Shown here: positions 43,621 through 52,387 of the stretch, in pieces
How the letters are laid out: the number at the start of each line of letters is the position of its first letter
Numbering within the stretch: the first letter of the stretch is position 1
NCBI GenBank assembly: GCA_016841645.1
Contig: JAENYS010000010.1
Span: 34,479-98,478, forward strand
DNA from: Desulfoscipio geothermicus
Lineage (GTDB): Bacteria > Bacillota > Desulfotomaculia > Desulfotomaculales > Desulfallaceae
Length of the DNA stretch: 64,000 bases
Reading direction: 5' to 3'
Translations under genes and position numbers: made by a program
Notes under the pieces: model-generated
The model's input: only the letters and a program-made list of their open reading frames with translations
What the model was told of the DNA's origin: nothing
Database searches by the model: none

Positions 43621-44010
43621 TTACTCCGATAAATCACCCCGCTTCCAGTGCTCACGCGCCCTGATGTTTTCAATCACTTCATCTATGTCCTTTTGCGTTG
43701 CAGGCCACATTAGGTAACCGCTGGCTTTTTCCTCAAAGGCTATAACAGCATAGTCATTGACACCCGATATAAAAACTATTCTTACGTTCGGGGACATCCC
43801 CCGGGTAACTCTGGCCAGGGACAACCCGTGAAGACCAGGACTGTCCACCCGAATAAACGCTATGTGAATATTCCTGTGTTTCAGTTCCCCCAGATAATCC
43901 ACCCACCGGCAATAACAGGTCACCGAATTTATGTAACGGTTATCCTTTAGCAAGCCGGATATGTGTTCTAGGCAAGCACTGTTACTATCAATAACCGCGG
44001 TGTCATACAT
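43621..44010 (-). CDS. Stand-alone receiver-like protein with degenerate active site
   Basis: 129 residues, the size of one receiver domain. The fold pattern is clear (TAVIDSNSACLEHISGLL, VRIVFISGVNDYAVIAFEE, ASGYLMWPATQKDIDEV), close to LytTR-type receivers. But the phospho-acceptor position in AFIRVDSPGLHG is Arg, the switch Thr is Ser, and the invariant Lys of the LxKP motif is Trp (LMWP). It probably cannot be phosphorylated in the usual way and may act by protein binding. No output domain. Confidence 0.75.
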   Translation of the reverse strand: MYDTAVIDSNSACLEHISGLLKDNRYINSVTCYCRWVDYLGELKHRNIHIAFIRVDSPGLHGLSLARVTRGMSPNVRIVFISGVNDYAVIAFEEKASGYLMWPATQKDIDEVIENIRAREHWKRGDLSE

Positions 44011-44104
44011 AAGTTTGTCCTCTTTTCATTACATGCTTTTATTATGAAGTGCTCCAATAAACCACCACTAAACAATCCTTTATAATGAGATACTGGATTC
44101 AACT

Positions 44105-44347
44105 GTGAAATGGTTTGTTACAATGGCAACAGGCGACACGGCAGGAGAACCGGCACAAATGACTGCGGATTTGTATTGCCAGTGGCTATGCTGTTACTGG
44201 GATGAATATTCCAAGGAAGCCCATGCCGGTGTTGCTCAGACGTATTTGGATGATGAGAGATTTACGGCATATTATGACAAAGAGCAACCCGGTGGAGCGA
44301 AGTTTTTAAGAGATGCGATTTTGATTTACACTGGAATGAGTGAATAG
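44105..44347 (+). CDS. TipAS-domain fragment or stand-alone TipAS protein
   Basis: 80 residues. The pattern (DTAGEPAQMTADLYCQWLCC, SKEAHAGVAQTYLDDERF, GGAKFLRDAILIY) fits the C-terminal half of the TipAS domain, which binds thiopeptide-like antibiotics in MerR/TipAL regulators. The MerR DNA-binding half is missing. No ribosome binding site is evident. TTTATAATGAG just upstream may be a -10. It is either a remnant of a tipA-like gene or a short drug-binding protein. Confidence 0.5.
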   Translation: MKWFVTMATGDTAGEPAQMTADLYCQWLCCYWDEYSKEAHAGVAQTYLDDERFTAYYDKEQPGGAKFLRDAILIYTGMSE

Positions 44348-44728
44348 AGGCTTGAACAAAGAGAGGTTGTGTACTGTGTACCTAACTAGGTGAAACATAC
44401 TTGGCATAATGTAGCTCATTTGCGTATTCACTGTTTGTTCGCAGGAGAGACCGGACAGATTGCCCGGTTGACCTGGGGGGGAATACGACCCGGAGAACGT
44501 AATGATGCGTGGTAAACAGGCCAAAAAGCAGATTTTTACACGGGGAGGTTTTGGAAAGCTAATCAGCTTTCTGAAACCTCCCCAAAATGTCTCTTCCGAT
44601 AACCCCGGTGATTAATGACCGAAAGGGGTACTATGGGTATTAGTTGACAAGTTATATAATTGATGTAATCATTACAACAAGAGAGGTTTAATTGATAAGT
44701 ATTAGCGTAAGCACAGAATTACCTGGGG
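44348..44728. other. Non-coding region with a strong hairpin upstream of the symporter
   Basis: 381 bases without a gene. At 44542-44560 and 44565-44583 a 19-bp stem (two G-U pairs, 4-nt loop AATC) forms. It has no T tail on either strand, so it is not a classical terminator. The region before it (about 44440-44530) is rich in short GC pairings but matches no riboswitch class I know. TTGACA at 44644 has no well-spaced -10. Confidence 0.5.
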
Positions 44729-46039
44729 GTGAGAGCGATTATTAGTAATCCAATCAAAGAAATGCTGAAGCAGAATCTGTGGGCTAAAATGCTGGCCGCA
44801 ATGATCCTGGGGATTCTGACAGGTCTTGCGGTGAACCCTTCAACAGGTTGGATTTCATATGAGCTTGGCTTGATAATTGGCAACTGGCTGGCTTTACCGG
44901 GTAAATTGTTTTTGAGCCTGATTCAAATGATTGTTGTTCCCCTGGTTTTTGCATCGATCATTCAAGGAATTGCCAGCAACGAAGATATTGAATTCCTGAA
45001 AAAGATGGGTCTGCGTGTGGTACTCTATTTTATTGTTACCACCAGCCTGGCGGTTACTATTGGTGTTTCTGTGGCCATGATTATAAACCCCGGACATTAC
45101 CTGGATACAAGCGGGTTTAATTCATACCAGGAGGCTTCCTTGCCATCGGGAGTAGAGCAAACCTTGACCGGTCCTGGCATTATCAATATACCGGATTATC
45201 TTGTTAACTTGTTGCCCAATAATCCTTTGCAGGCCATGGTGAATACGCAGATGCTGCAAGTGGTGATATTTGCGGTAATCGTAGGAATTGCTCTGGTCAG
45301 CACGGAATCAAAGAATTCCCGGCTTTTGCTTGAACTTATGGGTTCCATACAGTCCGTTTGTATGACGGTAGTACAATGGGCTATGCTTATTGCGCCGCTG
45401 GCCGTATTCGGCCTGCTGGCACAGATTATGATTCAGGTAGGCCTGGAAGCCCTGTTGGGTATGGCGGCTTACGTGGTTACAGTAATTCTGGGCTTGTTGC
45501 TGCTGTTATGCATGTATTGTACAATTGTTTTTTTGGTAACCCGAATGTCTATTGTGGATTTTCTAAGAAAGATACGCCCTGCCCAGGTACTGGCCTTTTC
45601 TACCTCCAGTTCAGCAGCAGTTATGCCTTTATCGCTCCAAACTGCTGAAGAAAAACTGGGGGTCCGGCCCGGTATTAGCCGGTTTATGATCCCCCTGGGG
45701 ACCACAATAAATATGGATGGAACTGCCCTCTATCAAGCTGCTGCAGCAGTTTTTCTGGCCCAGGTCTTTAATGTAGATTTAAGTTCTACAGCTTTACTTA
45801 TAATTCTAGTCACATCAGTGGGCGCGTCAATTGGTTCACCGGCAACTCCGGGAGTGGGCATTGTAATTCTGGCCACAATACTTACAAGCGTGGGAATACC
45901 GGCCGCTGGAATTGCTATTATATTGGGTGTTGACAGGATCCTGGATATGAGCAGGACAGCAATGAATGTCACCGGGGACTTGACTGCATCATTGGTGATG
46001 AACAGGTGGTTGGAAAACCGGAAAGGGGATCATCACTAA
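44729..46039 (+). CDS. Dicarboxylate/glutamate:cation symporter (SDF family)
   Basis: 436 residues, about eight membrane helices plus two re-entrant loops. Imports acidic amino acids or dicarboxylates with protons or sodium. Blocks: LPGKLFLSLIQMIVVPLVFA, the serine-rich hairpin FSTSSSAAVMPLSLQ, the cation/substrate motif TTINMDGTALYQAAAAVFLA, and the end DRILDMSRTAMNVTGD. The frame's first start is GTG at 44729. The only good box, GGGGGTG at 44725-44731, overlaps it and would point to ATT at 44738. Substrate cannot be read. Confidence 0.92.
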   Translation: MRAIISNPIKEMLKQNLWAKMLAAMILGILTGLAVNPSTGWISYELGLIIGNWLALPGKLFLSLIQMIVVPLVFASIIQGIASNEDIEFLKKMGLRVVLYFIVTTSLAVTIGVSVAMIINPGHYLDTSGFNSYQEASLPSGVEQTLTGPGIINIPDYLVNLLPNNPLQAMVNTQMLQVVIFAVIVGIALVSTESKNSRLLLELMGSIQSVCMTVVQWAMLIAPLAVFGLLAQIMIQVGLEALLGMAAYVVTVILGLLLLLCMYCTIVFLVTRMSIVDFLRKIRPAQVLAFSTSSSAAVMPLSLQTAEEKLGVRPGISRFMIPLGTTINMDGTALYQAAAAVFLAQVFNVDLSSTALLIILVTSVGASIGSPATPGVGIVILATILTSVGIPAAGIAIILGVDRILDMSRTAMNVTGDLTASLVMNRWLENRKGDHH

Positions 46040-46110
46040 TGCAGTTGAAAAAGTCCCCGGCAGATTCAAGCAAAAGGATTAGAGGCATTACCGTCCAGCC
46101 GAATACCGGA

Positions 46111-46272
46111 TTATGCCGCATCGTCTTTCACCAGTTCCAGCAAATAATTTAATGTAATGATACCCTTAAGCTCATCCCGGCCGTCCTTCACATTTTTTAA
46201 TTCCGCATAGCTCACTACCCCGCGCAGCTTGTTAGCTGCATCTACCACTAGCACTATCTTGCTCCGGGTCTG
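46111..46272 (-). pseudogene. Remnant of a CBS-domain protein
   Basis: A 53-codon frame on the minus strand without a start codon reads KIVLVVDAANKLRGVVSYAE and GIITLNYLLELVKDD before a stop at 46111. Both parts look like CBS-domain strands and helices. The upstream side is cut by a stop at 46273. The rest of 46040-46437 holds only the promoter region of the MarR gene. Confidence 0.5.
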
Positions 46273-46416
46273 TTACATTTTAATAAGCCTAATAATAAAA
46301 GCAATCATTTTTTGATATTGATAAGAGCGGGGTATTGCTTCATTATATCTTTTCATCTAAAATAGATAAGTATCCTGATCGTTAGAATTCTGATATTTTA
46401 ACTAATAAATATTACG

Positions 46417-46436
46417 GGTAGAAATAATAATCTACC
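46417..46436 (+). promoter_or_regulatory. Probable MarR-type operator
   Basis: GGTAGA-AATAATAA-TCTACC is a perfect 6-bp inverted repeat over 20 bases, ending one base before the marR-like frame. Size and position fit an autoregulatory MarR-family operator, similar in layout to those of MepR/MepA efflux systems. Confidence 0.6.
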
Positions 46437-46437
46437 A

Positions 46438-46908
46438 ATGGAGGTGGCGAACATTAATTTTAATACAGCAAAACAGATTCACAATCTGTTATTCGCTTTT
46501 ATGGGGTTATTTCACGAAAAATTTCTTTTACGCTTTAGACAGGATTCTCACTATTCTACCAGGGTGCCTTGCTTAAAAAAGAACCATATGAAAATTTTAA
46601 ATACCTTGTACCAAAAAGATAGCATAACTTTAACCGAGATTGGTAAAATGCTTGATATTGAAAAAGGCAGCCTTACCACGCTGATCGACCTGCTGGAAAA
46701 GGAAAACTTCGTGATTCGCACCAGTGATTCATCGGATCGTAGGAAAACTTTGGTTTGTCTGAGTCCCCACGGAAGGGAACAGATGGATCGCGTGATGGAT
46801 TTATGTGCCCGAAAAATGGATGAAATATTACACGATACCGATGCTGTAGAAATCCAGCAGTTTCTATCAAACTTACGGTCCGTGGTTAAGTTTATGAAAA
46901 AAATATAA
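46438..46908 (+). CDS. MarR-family transcriptional regulator
   Basis: 156 residues. Winged helix: LTEIGKMLDIEKGSLTTLID is the helix-turn-helix, and IRTSDSSDRRKTLVCLSPHG the wing with the usual DxRRK motif. Helices at both ends form the dimer. The ATG at 46438 overlaps the strong box GGAGGTGG (46440-46447), so the real start may be ATT at 46453. The MATE gene follows after 24 bases, as in the MepR-MepA pair; it probably represses that pump until a drug binds. Confidence 0.9.
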   Translation: MEVANINFNTAKQIHNLLFAFMGLFHEKFLLRFRQDSHYSTRVPCLKKNHMKILNTLYQKDSITLTEIGKMLDIEKGSLTTLIDLLEKENFVIRTSDSSDRRKTLVCLSPHGREQMDRVMDLCARKMDEILHDTDAVEIQQFLSNLRSVVKFMKKI

Positions 46909-46932
46909 ACAAATAGTTATAAAGAAAGGTTA

Positions 46933-48309
46933 ATGTTTTTTATGGCAAACAATTTAGACCTTAGAAAAGGGAATATTGGCAAGCTACTGTGGGAATTTTC
47001 AATACCCGCCATTATCGGCATGTCAGTGAATGCCTTCTATAATATTGCATCTCGAATATTTGTAGGGCAAGGTGTAAATTCCCTTGCTATCGCTGCCGTT
47101 ACGGTAGCTATGCCGATTATGATTCTTTTATATGCTGTTGCCATGTTGATCGGTATTGGCGCCACGGCATTGATTTCGATACGCCTTGGGGAACAAAAAA
47201 AAGATGAAGCGGATAAAATAGCAGGTAGTGCTACATTTATGCTAATACTATTGCCCTTAATAGCTTCAATAATTTATTTTCTCTTTTCCGAACCGACCTT
47301 GAGATTGTTTGGTGCCACCAGCCGGGAGGTTTTACCTTACGCTCGAGATTATATCCATATTATCATGATGGGTGCCGTACCGTTAGCCATTGGCTTTGGT
47401 TTGAATAACTTTATTCGAGCCGAAGGAAATCCCCGGTTCGCTATGTTTACACAAATCATTGGTGGTGTTGTTAATGTTATTTTGCACTACGTTTTTATCT
47501 TTATATTAGGTTGGGGTATCAAAGGAGCTGCCCTTGCCGTAATCAGCGGCCAAACTGTCTCGGCGATTTGGGTACTCAGTTATTTTATCCGGGGAAGAAG
47601 CCAAATTAAAATTAAACTTAAATACATGAAGCCCCAAATGTCCATCGCTGTAAAAATCATGGCCATTGGTTTTGCTCCCTTTGCCATGCAAATAGCCAAC
47701 AGTGTTCAGCAAACGATTTTAAATAAAATCATAATGTTTTATGGTGGAGATTTGGCTCTTGCAGCAGTTGGTATTGTCATGAGTGTGGGTATGATTCTGA
47801 TTATGCCTATTGTTGGGATTAGCCAGGGAGCACAGCCTATTATCGGTTATAATTATGGCGCCCAGCGTTACGAGAGAGTAAAAGAAGCACTGAAGAAAGG
47901 AATTATGGCTAGTACGGTCCTGGCCATAATTAGTTTTGTCGGCACTCAGTTCTTTGCCACCCCGGTTGTGGCACTTTTTAGCAAAGAAGATGCTGCCCTA
48001 ACCCAATTGTCTGCACATGCCCTGGTTACATTTTTTGCCTGTCTTCCCATCGTGGGCTTTCACATTCTGGGCTCAAATTATTTCCAGGCTGTGGGCAAAC
48101 CAATACAATCGACTATTCTCAGCTTGTCCAGACAGGTGCTCATATTTATTCCTCTCCTGCTGATTTTGCCCAATTTCTGGGGAATTGATGGAGTATGGAG
48201 AACGGCACCAATTGCAGATGTTTTAGCTGTACTTCTGACAGCTACGTTGCTATTTTATGAAATGAGGAATATACATCACAAATCGGTGCTGGCCATGGAG
48301 TCAAACTGA
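46933..48309 (+). CDS. MATE-family multidrug efflux protein
   Basis: 458 residues, twelve membrane helices. Exports cationic drugs using a sodium or proton gradient. Blocks: LLWEFSIPAIIGMSVNAFYN, IASRIFVGQG, NNFIRAEGNPRFAM, and in the second half GISQGAQPIIGYNYGAQRYE and GSNYFQAVGKP; the second half-repeat pattern is like MepA. The start is ATG 46933 or ATG 46942; GAAAGG is too close to the first and far from the second. In an operon with the MarR gene. Confidence 0.93.
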   Translation: MFFMANNLDLRKGNIGKLLWEFSIPAIIGMSVNAFYNIASRIFVGQGVNSLAIAAVTVAMPIMILLYAVAMLIGIGATALISIRLGEQKKDEADKIAGSATFMLILLPLIASIIYFLFSEPTLRLFGATSREVLPYARDYIHIIMMGAVPLAIGFGLNNFIRAEGNPRFAMFTQIIGGVVNVILHYVFIFILGWGIKGAALAVISGQTVSAIWVLSYFIRGRSQIKIKLKYMKPQMSIAVKIMAIGFAPFAMQIANSVQQTILNKIIMFYGGDLALAAVGIVMSVGMILIMPIVGISQGAQPIIGYNYGAQRYERVKEALKKGIMASTVLAIISFVGTQFFATPVVALFSKEDAALTQLSAHALVTFFACLPIVGFHILGSNYFQAVGKPIQSTILSLSRQVLIFIPLLLILPNFWGIDGVWRTAPIADVLAVLLTATLLFYEMRNIHHKSVLAMESN

Positions 48310-48384
48310 AGCATGATACGTTATGGAGTCGAAAAATAAAGCATTTGCATATCCCATTTGCAGCACGTTGAGGAGGGAACCCGT

Positions 48385-51003
48385 ATGAATTCATATGTAC
48401 TTGGTTTCCATGAGATCGACAAGACAAGGCATGCGCTCGTCGGAGGCAAAGGATTAAACCTGGGGGAACTATCAAGGATTGAGGGAATACGGGTGCCGGA
48501 GGGTTTTTGTATAACCACCGAGGCTTATAAGAGAACGATCGGACATAACGAGGAGTTTAGCGCCCTGCTGGAACAACTAGCGACGCTAAAGGTGAACGAC
48601 AGGGAAGGTATCGGTGCCATTAGCGGCAAAATCCGTAAGGTCATCGAAGGGATAGAGATCGCCAAGGACATTGAGGAAGAGGTCGCTCGCTATCTCGCCA
48701 AGCTTGGCACCGGGCATGCTTATGCCGTGCGTTCCAGCGCCACGGCAGAGGACCTGCCGCTGACCTCCTTTGCGGGCCAGCAGGATACGTATTTGAACAT
48801 CAAAGGGAAAGATGCCATCCTGCGCCATGTGAGCAAGTGCTGGGCTTCACTGTTCACGGACCGGGCGGTGACCTACCGCATGCAAAACGGCTTTGGCCAC
48901 CGCAATGTCTATCTGTCCGTCGTTGTCCAGCGGATGGTCATCCCGCAGGTATCAGGGATCTTGTTTACAGCCGATCCTGTCACTTCCAACCGGAAGGTGC
49001 TGTCCATCGATGCTAGTTTTGGACTGGGCGAGGCGCTGGTCTCCGGCAAGGTGAATCCAGACAACTACAAGGTGCGAGACGGCAGGATTGTCGATAAGAA
49101 GATACCCGCCAAGAAACTGGCCGTATACGTATTAGAAGAAGGCGGCACGGAGGAGCGGGAAATTGAGCCTGCACGGCAGCATGAGCAGGCACTGACCGGC
49201 GAGCAGGTTTTGCAGCTTGAAAATATAGGTAGAAATATCGAGGCGTATTTTGCCTGCCCGCAGGACATCGAATGGGGACTTTCCGGCGATGCGTTCTATA
49301 TCGTGCAAAGCCGCCCCATCACTACCTTATTCCCGGTACCGGAAAACGATGGGCGGAACCGGGTCTATATGTCGGTAGGCCATCAACAGATGATGACGGA
49401 TACCATAAAACCATTGGGCATGTCCTTCTTCCAGCTTTTGTCTGATAAGTTTCCACTATGCAAAGCCGGTGGAAGGCTGTTCGTAGAGCTAACGCACGAT
49501 CTGGCCTCACCCGTTGGCCGCAAAATCGTCCTCAATACTGCGGGCAAGAACGATCCGCTGATGAATAACGCAATCTTGAGTTTAATTCAGCGGGAAGATT
49601 TTATCAAATCGTTACCGCGCGGAAAGAGATGCATCAGCATGGACACAGAGGGACTATCCTGGACAATGCTCATTCAGGCCTACAGGATCTACCGTAAAAA
49701 CGACCCGGCGATAATTCAAGATCTAATTGCCCGCAGCGAGGCATCATACAGAGACCTGCAGCAAAGGATCGCCGGCGTATCCGGGGATGAACTGTTTGCT
49801 TTTATCGTACAGGACTATAAGCAGCTAAAAGAAGTCATGTATGATCCATGCGGCATGGGAGCGATTGTTGTCGGGGTGTTGGCATCGGGTTGGATCAATA
49901 ACAAAATGGAAAAATGGCTGGGCGAAAAGAGTGCCGCCGACACGCTTTCGCAATCGGTACCCAATAACGTCACCTCCGAAATGGGGCTGGCGCTGATTGA
50001 CGTAGCGGACGTGGTCAGGCAATACCCGGCGGTGATTGAGTATTTTCAGCATGCCGGTGATGAAACCTTTTTCGCCGACCTGGCCAAACTAGAAGGCGGC
50101 GATGCCGTCAGCCGCTCCATCCGGGCATACCTTGAAAAATACGGTATGCGTTGTTCCGGTGAGATCGATATCACCAGGCCCCGTTGGAGCGAACAGCCGG
50201 CCGCCCTCATTCCCGCGATCCTCAGCAACATCAAGAACTTTGCGGCCAATGCGAGCAGCATTAAGTTTGAGCAGGGACGGCAGGAGGCGGAGCAGAAGGA
50301 ACGGGAACTTTTGAGCCGTCTGGAGCAATTGCCCGGCGGCAAGCAAAAGGCCAAGAAGACAAAGAAGATGATTAGTGTCTTGCGCAACTTTATCGGCTAC
50401 CGGGAATATCCCAAATATAGCTTAATCCAGCGTTACTGGATCTACAAGCAGGCCCTGCTTAAGGAGGCCGCCAGGCTCGTGCAAAAGGAGGTCATCCGGG
50501 AGAAGGAGGACATCTACTACCTTTCCTTTGAGGAACTCCGGGAGGTTGTACGCACAAACCGGCTGGATTATAGCATCATTACCAGGAGAAAAGAGGAGCA
50601 TGAGGTCTATGAAAAGCTGGCGCCGCCGCGGGTGATGATCTCCGAGGGCGAGGTCATCTCCGGTAAGTTCAACACCGGTAATATCCCCCGGGGCGCTTTG
50701 CCGGGTATACCCGTTTCGTCCGGTGTCATCGAGGGCCGCGCACGGGTCGTTTTAAAAATGGAGGACGCCAAGATAGAGGATGGCGATATCCTGGTCACCG
50801 CCTTCACTGACCCCAGCTGGACGCCGCTGTTTGTATCCGTCAAAGGCTTGGTGACGGAAGTGGGCGGGCTGATGACCCATGGCGCCGTCATTGCGCGGGA
50901 ATATGGTCTACCGGCAGTGGTCAGCGTGGAAAACGCCACGAAGCTGATCAAAGACGGGCAGCGGATCCGGGTGAACGGAACGGAAGGGTATGTAGAAATT
51001 TAA
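48385..51003 (+). CDS. rph: PEP-synthase-like dikinase, probably rifamycin-inactivating phosphotransferase
   Basis: 872 residues. N-terminal ATP-grasp domain like PEP synthase (LVGGKGLNLGELSRIEG, VRSSATAEDLPLTSFAGQQ, GILFTADPVTSNRKVLSIDA, DIEWGLSGDAFYIVQSRPIT). A long middle domain with no PEP-synthase TIM barrel follows, and the phosphohistidine swivel domain is at the very C-terminus (GGLMTHGAVIAREYGLPAVV). This order and length fit rifampin phosphotransferases, which transfer the beta-phosphate of ATP to the drug; true PEP synthases have the His domain in the middle. The start is ATG 48385 behind GAGGAGGG. It lies next to a MarR-MATE pair and before a terminator. Automatic annotation would probably call it PEP synthase. 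Confidence 0.8.
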   Translation: MNSYVLGFHEIDKTRHALVGGKGLNLGELSRIEGIRVPEGFCITTEAYKRTIGHNEEFSALLEQLATLKVNDREGIGAISGKIRKVIEGIEIAKDIEEEVARYLAKLGTGHAYAVRSSATAEDLPLTSFAGQQDTYLNIKGKDAILRHVSKCWASLFTDRAVTYRMQNGFGHRNVYLSVVVQRMVIPQVSGILFTADPVTSNRKVLSIDASFGLGEALVSGKVNPDNYKVRDGRIVDKKIPAKKLAVYVLEEGGTEEREIEPARQHEQALTGEQVLQLENIGRNIEAYFACPQDIEWGLSGDAFYIVQSRPITTLFPVPENDGRNRVYMSVGHQQMMTDTIKPLGMSFFQLLSDKFPLCKAGGRLFVELTHDLASPVGRKIVLNTAGKNDPLMNNAILSLIQREDFIKSLPRGKRCISMDTEGLSWTMLIQAYRIYRKNDPAIIQDLIARSEASYRDLQQRIAGVSGDELFAFIVQDYKQLKEVMYDPCGMGAIVVGVLASGWINNKMEKWLGEKSAADTLSQSVPNNVTSEMGLALIDVADVVRQYPAVIEYFQHAGDETFFADLAKLEGGDAVSRSIRAYLEKYGMRCSGEIDITRPRWSEQPAALIPAILSNIKNFAANASSIKFEQGRQEAEQKERELLSRLEQLPGGKQKAKKTKKMISVLRNFIGYREYPKYSLIQRYWIYKQALLKEAARLVQKEVIREKEDIYYLSFEELREVVRTNRLDYSIITRRKEEHEVYEKLAPPRVMISEGEVISGKFNTGNIPRGALPGIPVSSGVIEGRARVVLKMEDAKIEDGDILVTAFTDPSWTPLFVSVKGLVTEVGGLMTHGAVIAREYGLPAVVSVENATKLIKDGQRIRVNGTEGYVEI

Positions 51004-51026
51004 TTCCATATCTTAAAATATTGCGG

Positions 51027-51067
51027 AAAAAGGTCTGATTTTTCGATTGGGGAAATCAGACCTTTTT
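51027..51067 (+). terminator. Terminator after rph
   Basis: A perfect 15-bp stem (51027-51041 with 51053-51067) ending in five Ts. Its 3' arm touches the start of the P-type ATPase remnant. Confidence 0.85.
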
Positions 51068-52302
51068 CTGCATGAAGAAGAAATCATCATTTCGGCCAAG
51101 GGTTCCCCTGAACGCATTCTGTCTATCTGCGAGCTGAATGCTACCCAACGCCAAACAGTAGAAGCGAAACTTATGGACATGTCGCAACAAGGCCTGCGGG
51201 TGATTGCTGTTGGTGTTATGAAGCCGGCAAGTCAAGAGGATATTCCTGCCGAGCTTACAGCTTGCTCGCTTACTCTCTGCGGCTTAATCGGTCTGGCCGA
51301 CCTGCCCAGGGAATCTGTCTGGGAAGACATAAAGCAGTGCACGAAAGCCGGTGTGCGTTTGGTCATGATTACCGGAGACAACGGTATTACCGCCAGCAGT
51401 ATTGCCAAGCAAATCGGTATGCCGAACAGCGATAAAATCATCACCGGTGATGAAATTAACAACATGACCGACGCAGATCTGCAGGAGCGGGTCAAAGAAG
51501 TCAATATTTTTTCCCGTGTAATACCGGAGCATAAAATGCGCATCGTCAAGGCCTTTAAAGCGGACGGGGAAATCGTGGCCATGACGGGTGACGGCGTCAA
51601 TGATGCGCCGGCTTTGAAATACGCGGACATTGGTATTGCTATGGGCAAGCGAGGCTCGGAGGTATCGCGCGAAGCAGCCGACCTAATCTTGATGGATGAT
51701 AACTTTTCTACCATTGTCCATACCATTCGGGATGGTCGGCGGATTTATGATAATATCCGCAAAGCGGTAGGCTATGTGTTTACCATTCACATCCCCATTG
51801 CCTTTGCTCCTACCTGTTCCATCGTGTAGAGCGCCAGCCTGTGGAAACTGATATTATGGAAAGAAAGCCCCGTAATCCGAAGGAAAATATTTTTAACTCC
51901 AGGATTTTACTTAAGAGCGGGTTGCAGGGGATCATGATTTTTGCAGCCTCCTTTGGCGCTTACTATGCAATACTTGCCCAAAATCCTAATGCTGCGCCCC
52001 AAGCCCGTACCACGGGCTTGGTAGTTATTATTCTGGCCAACTTGTTCCTGGTGCAGGTCAACAGCTCTGACCGCGACTTGATGGTTCGGTCTGCCAAGCG
52101 GCTGGCCAAAGATAAGGTGATGTGGGCGGTTAATATCGGGACGATTGCTGGGACACTGTTACTTCTGTATACCCCGTTGCATGAATTATTCAAGTTTGCG
52201 CCTCTCACCCTCGGACAATTTTTCACAGCCTTGGGCATCGCCGCAGCATCTGTATTGTGGTATGAGCTGGTGAAGCTTGTGCTTGTAAAGTTACAAAGTT
52301 AG
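51068..52302 (+). pseudogene. Decayed P-type cation-transporting ATPase (Ca2+ type)
   Basis: What remains starts in the nucleotide-binding domain (AKGSPERILSIC), runs through GVRLVMITGDNGITASSIAK and the hinge MTGDGVNDAPALKYADIGIA, then FTIHIPIAF. The first two thirds, including the actuator domain and the DKTGT phosphorylation site, are missing. After FTIHIPIAF about 25-30 residues of membrane segment are deleted (it jumps to APTCSIV). Then one base is missing near 51823, giving a stop at 51829. The last third continues in another frame (ETDIMERKPRNPKENIF to 52302) with the C-terminal membrane helices. Not functional. Confidence 0.85.
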
Positions 52303-52327
52303 TGTATTTGTTCGCATCATTACAATG

Positions 52328-52361
52328 AAACTCCCCCTATAAAATGTAGGAGGAGTTTTTT
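52328..52361 (+). terminator. Terminator after the P-type ATPase remnant
   Basis: AAACTCC and CCTA pair with TAGG and GGAGTTT, with one internal mismatch and six Ts. Apparently a relic of the ATPase gene's own terminator. Confidence 0.75.
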
Positions 52362-52387
52362 ATGCAAATCTTATGGCTCAATTTAAA

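Noticed and set aside
44440..44530. Possible glycine-type or other riboswitch
   Set aside because: Has GGAGAG and AACAGGCCAAAA-like pieces, but the remaining conserved blocks are absent and the spacing is wrong.
48385..51003. Calling this gene PEP synthase (ppsA)
   Set aside because: The phosphohistidine domain is at the C-terminus and no PEP-binding TIM barrel follows; length and ending fit rifampin phosphotransferases better.
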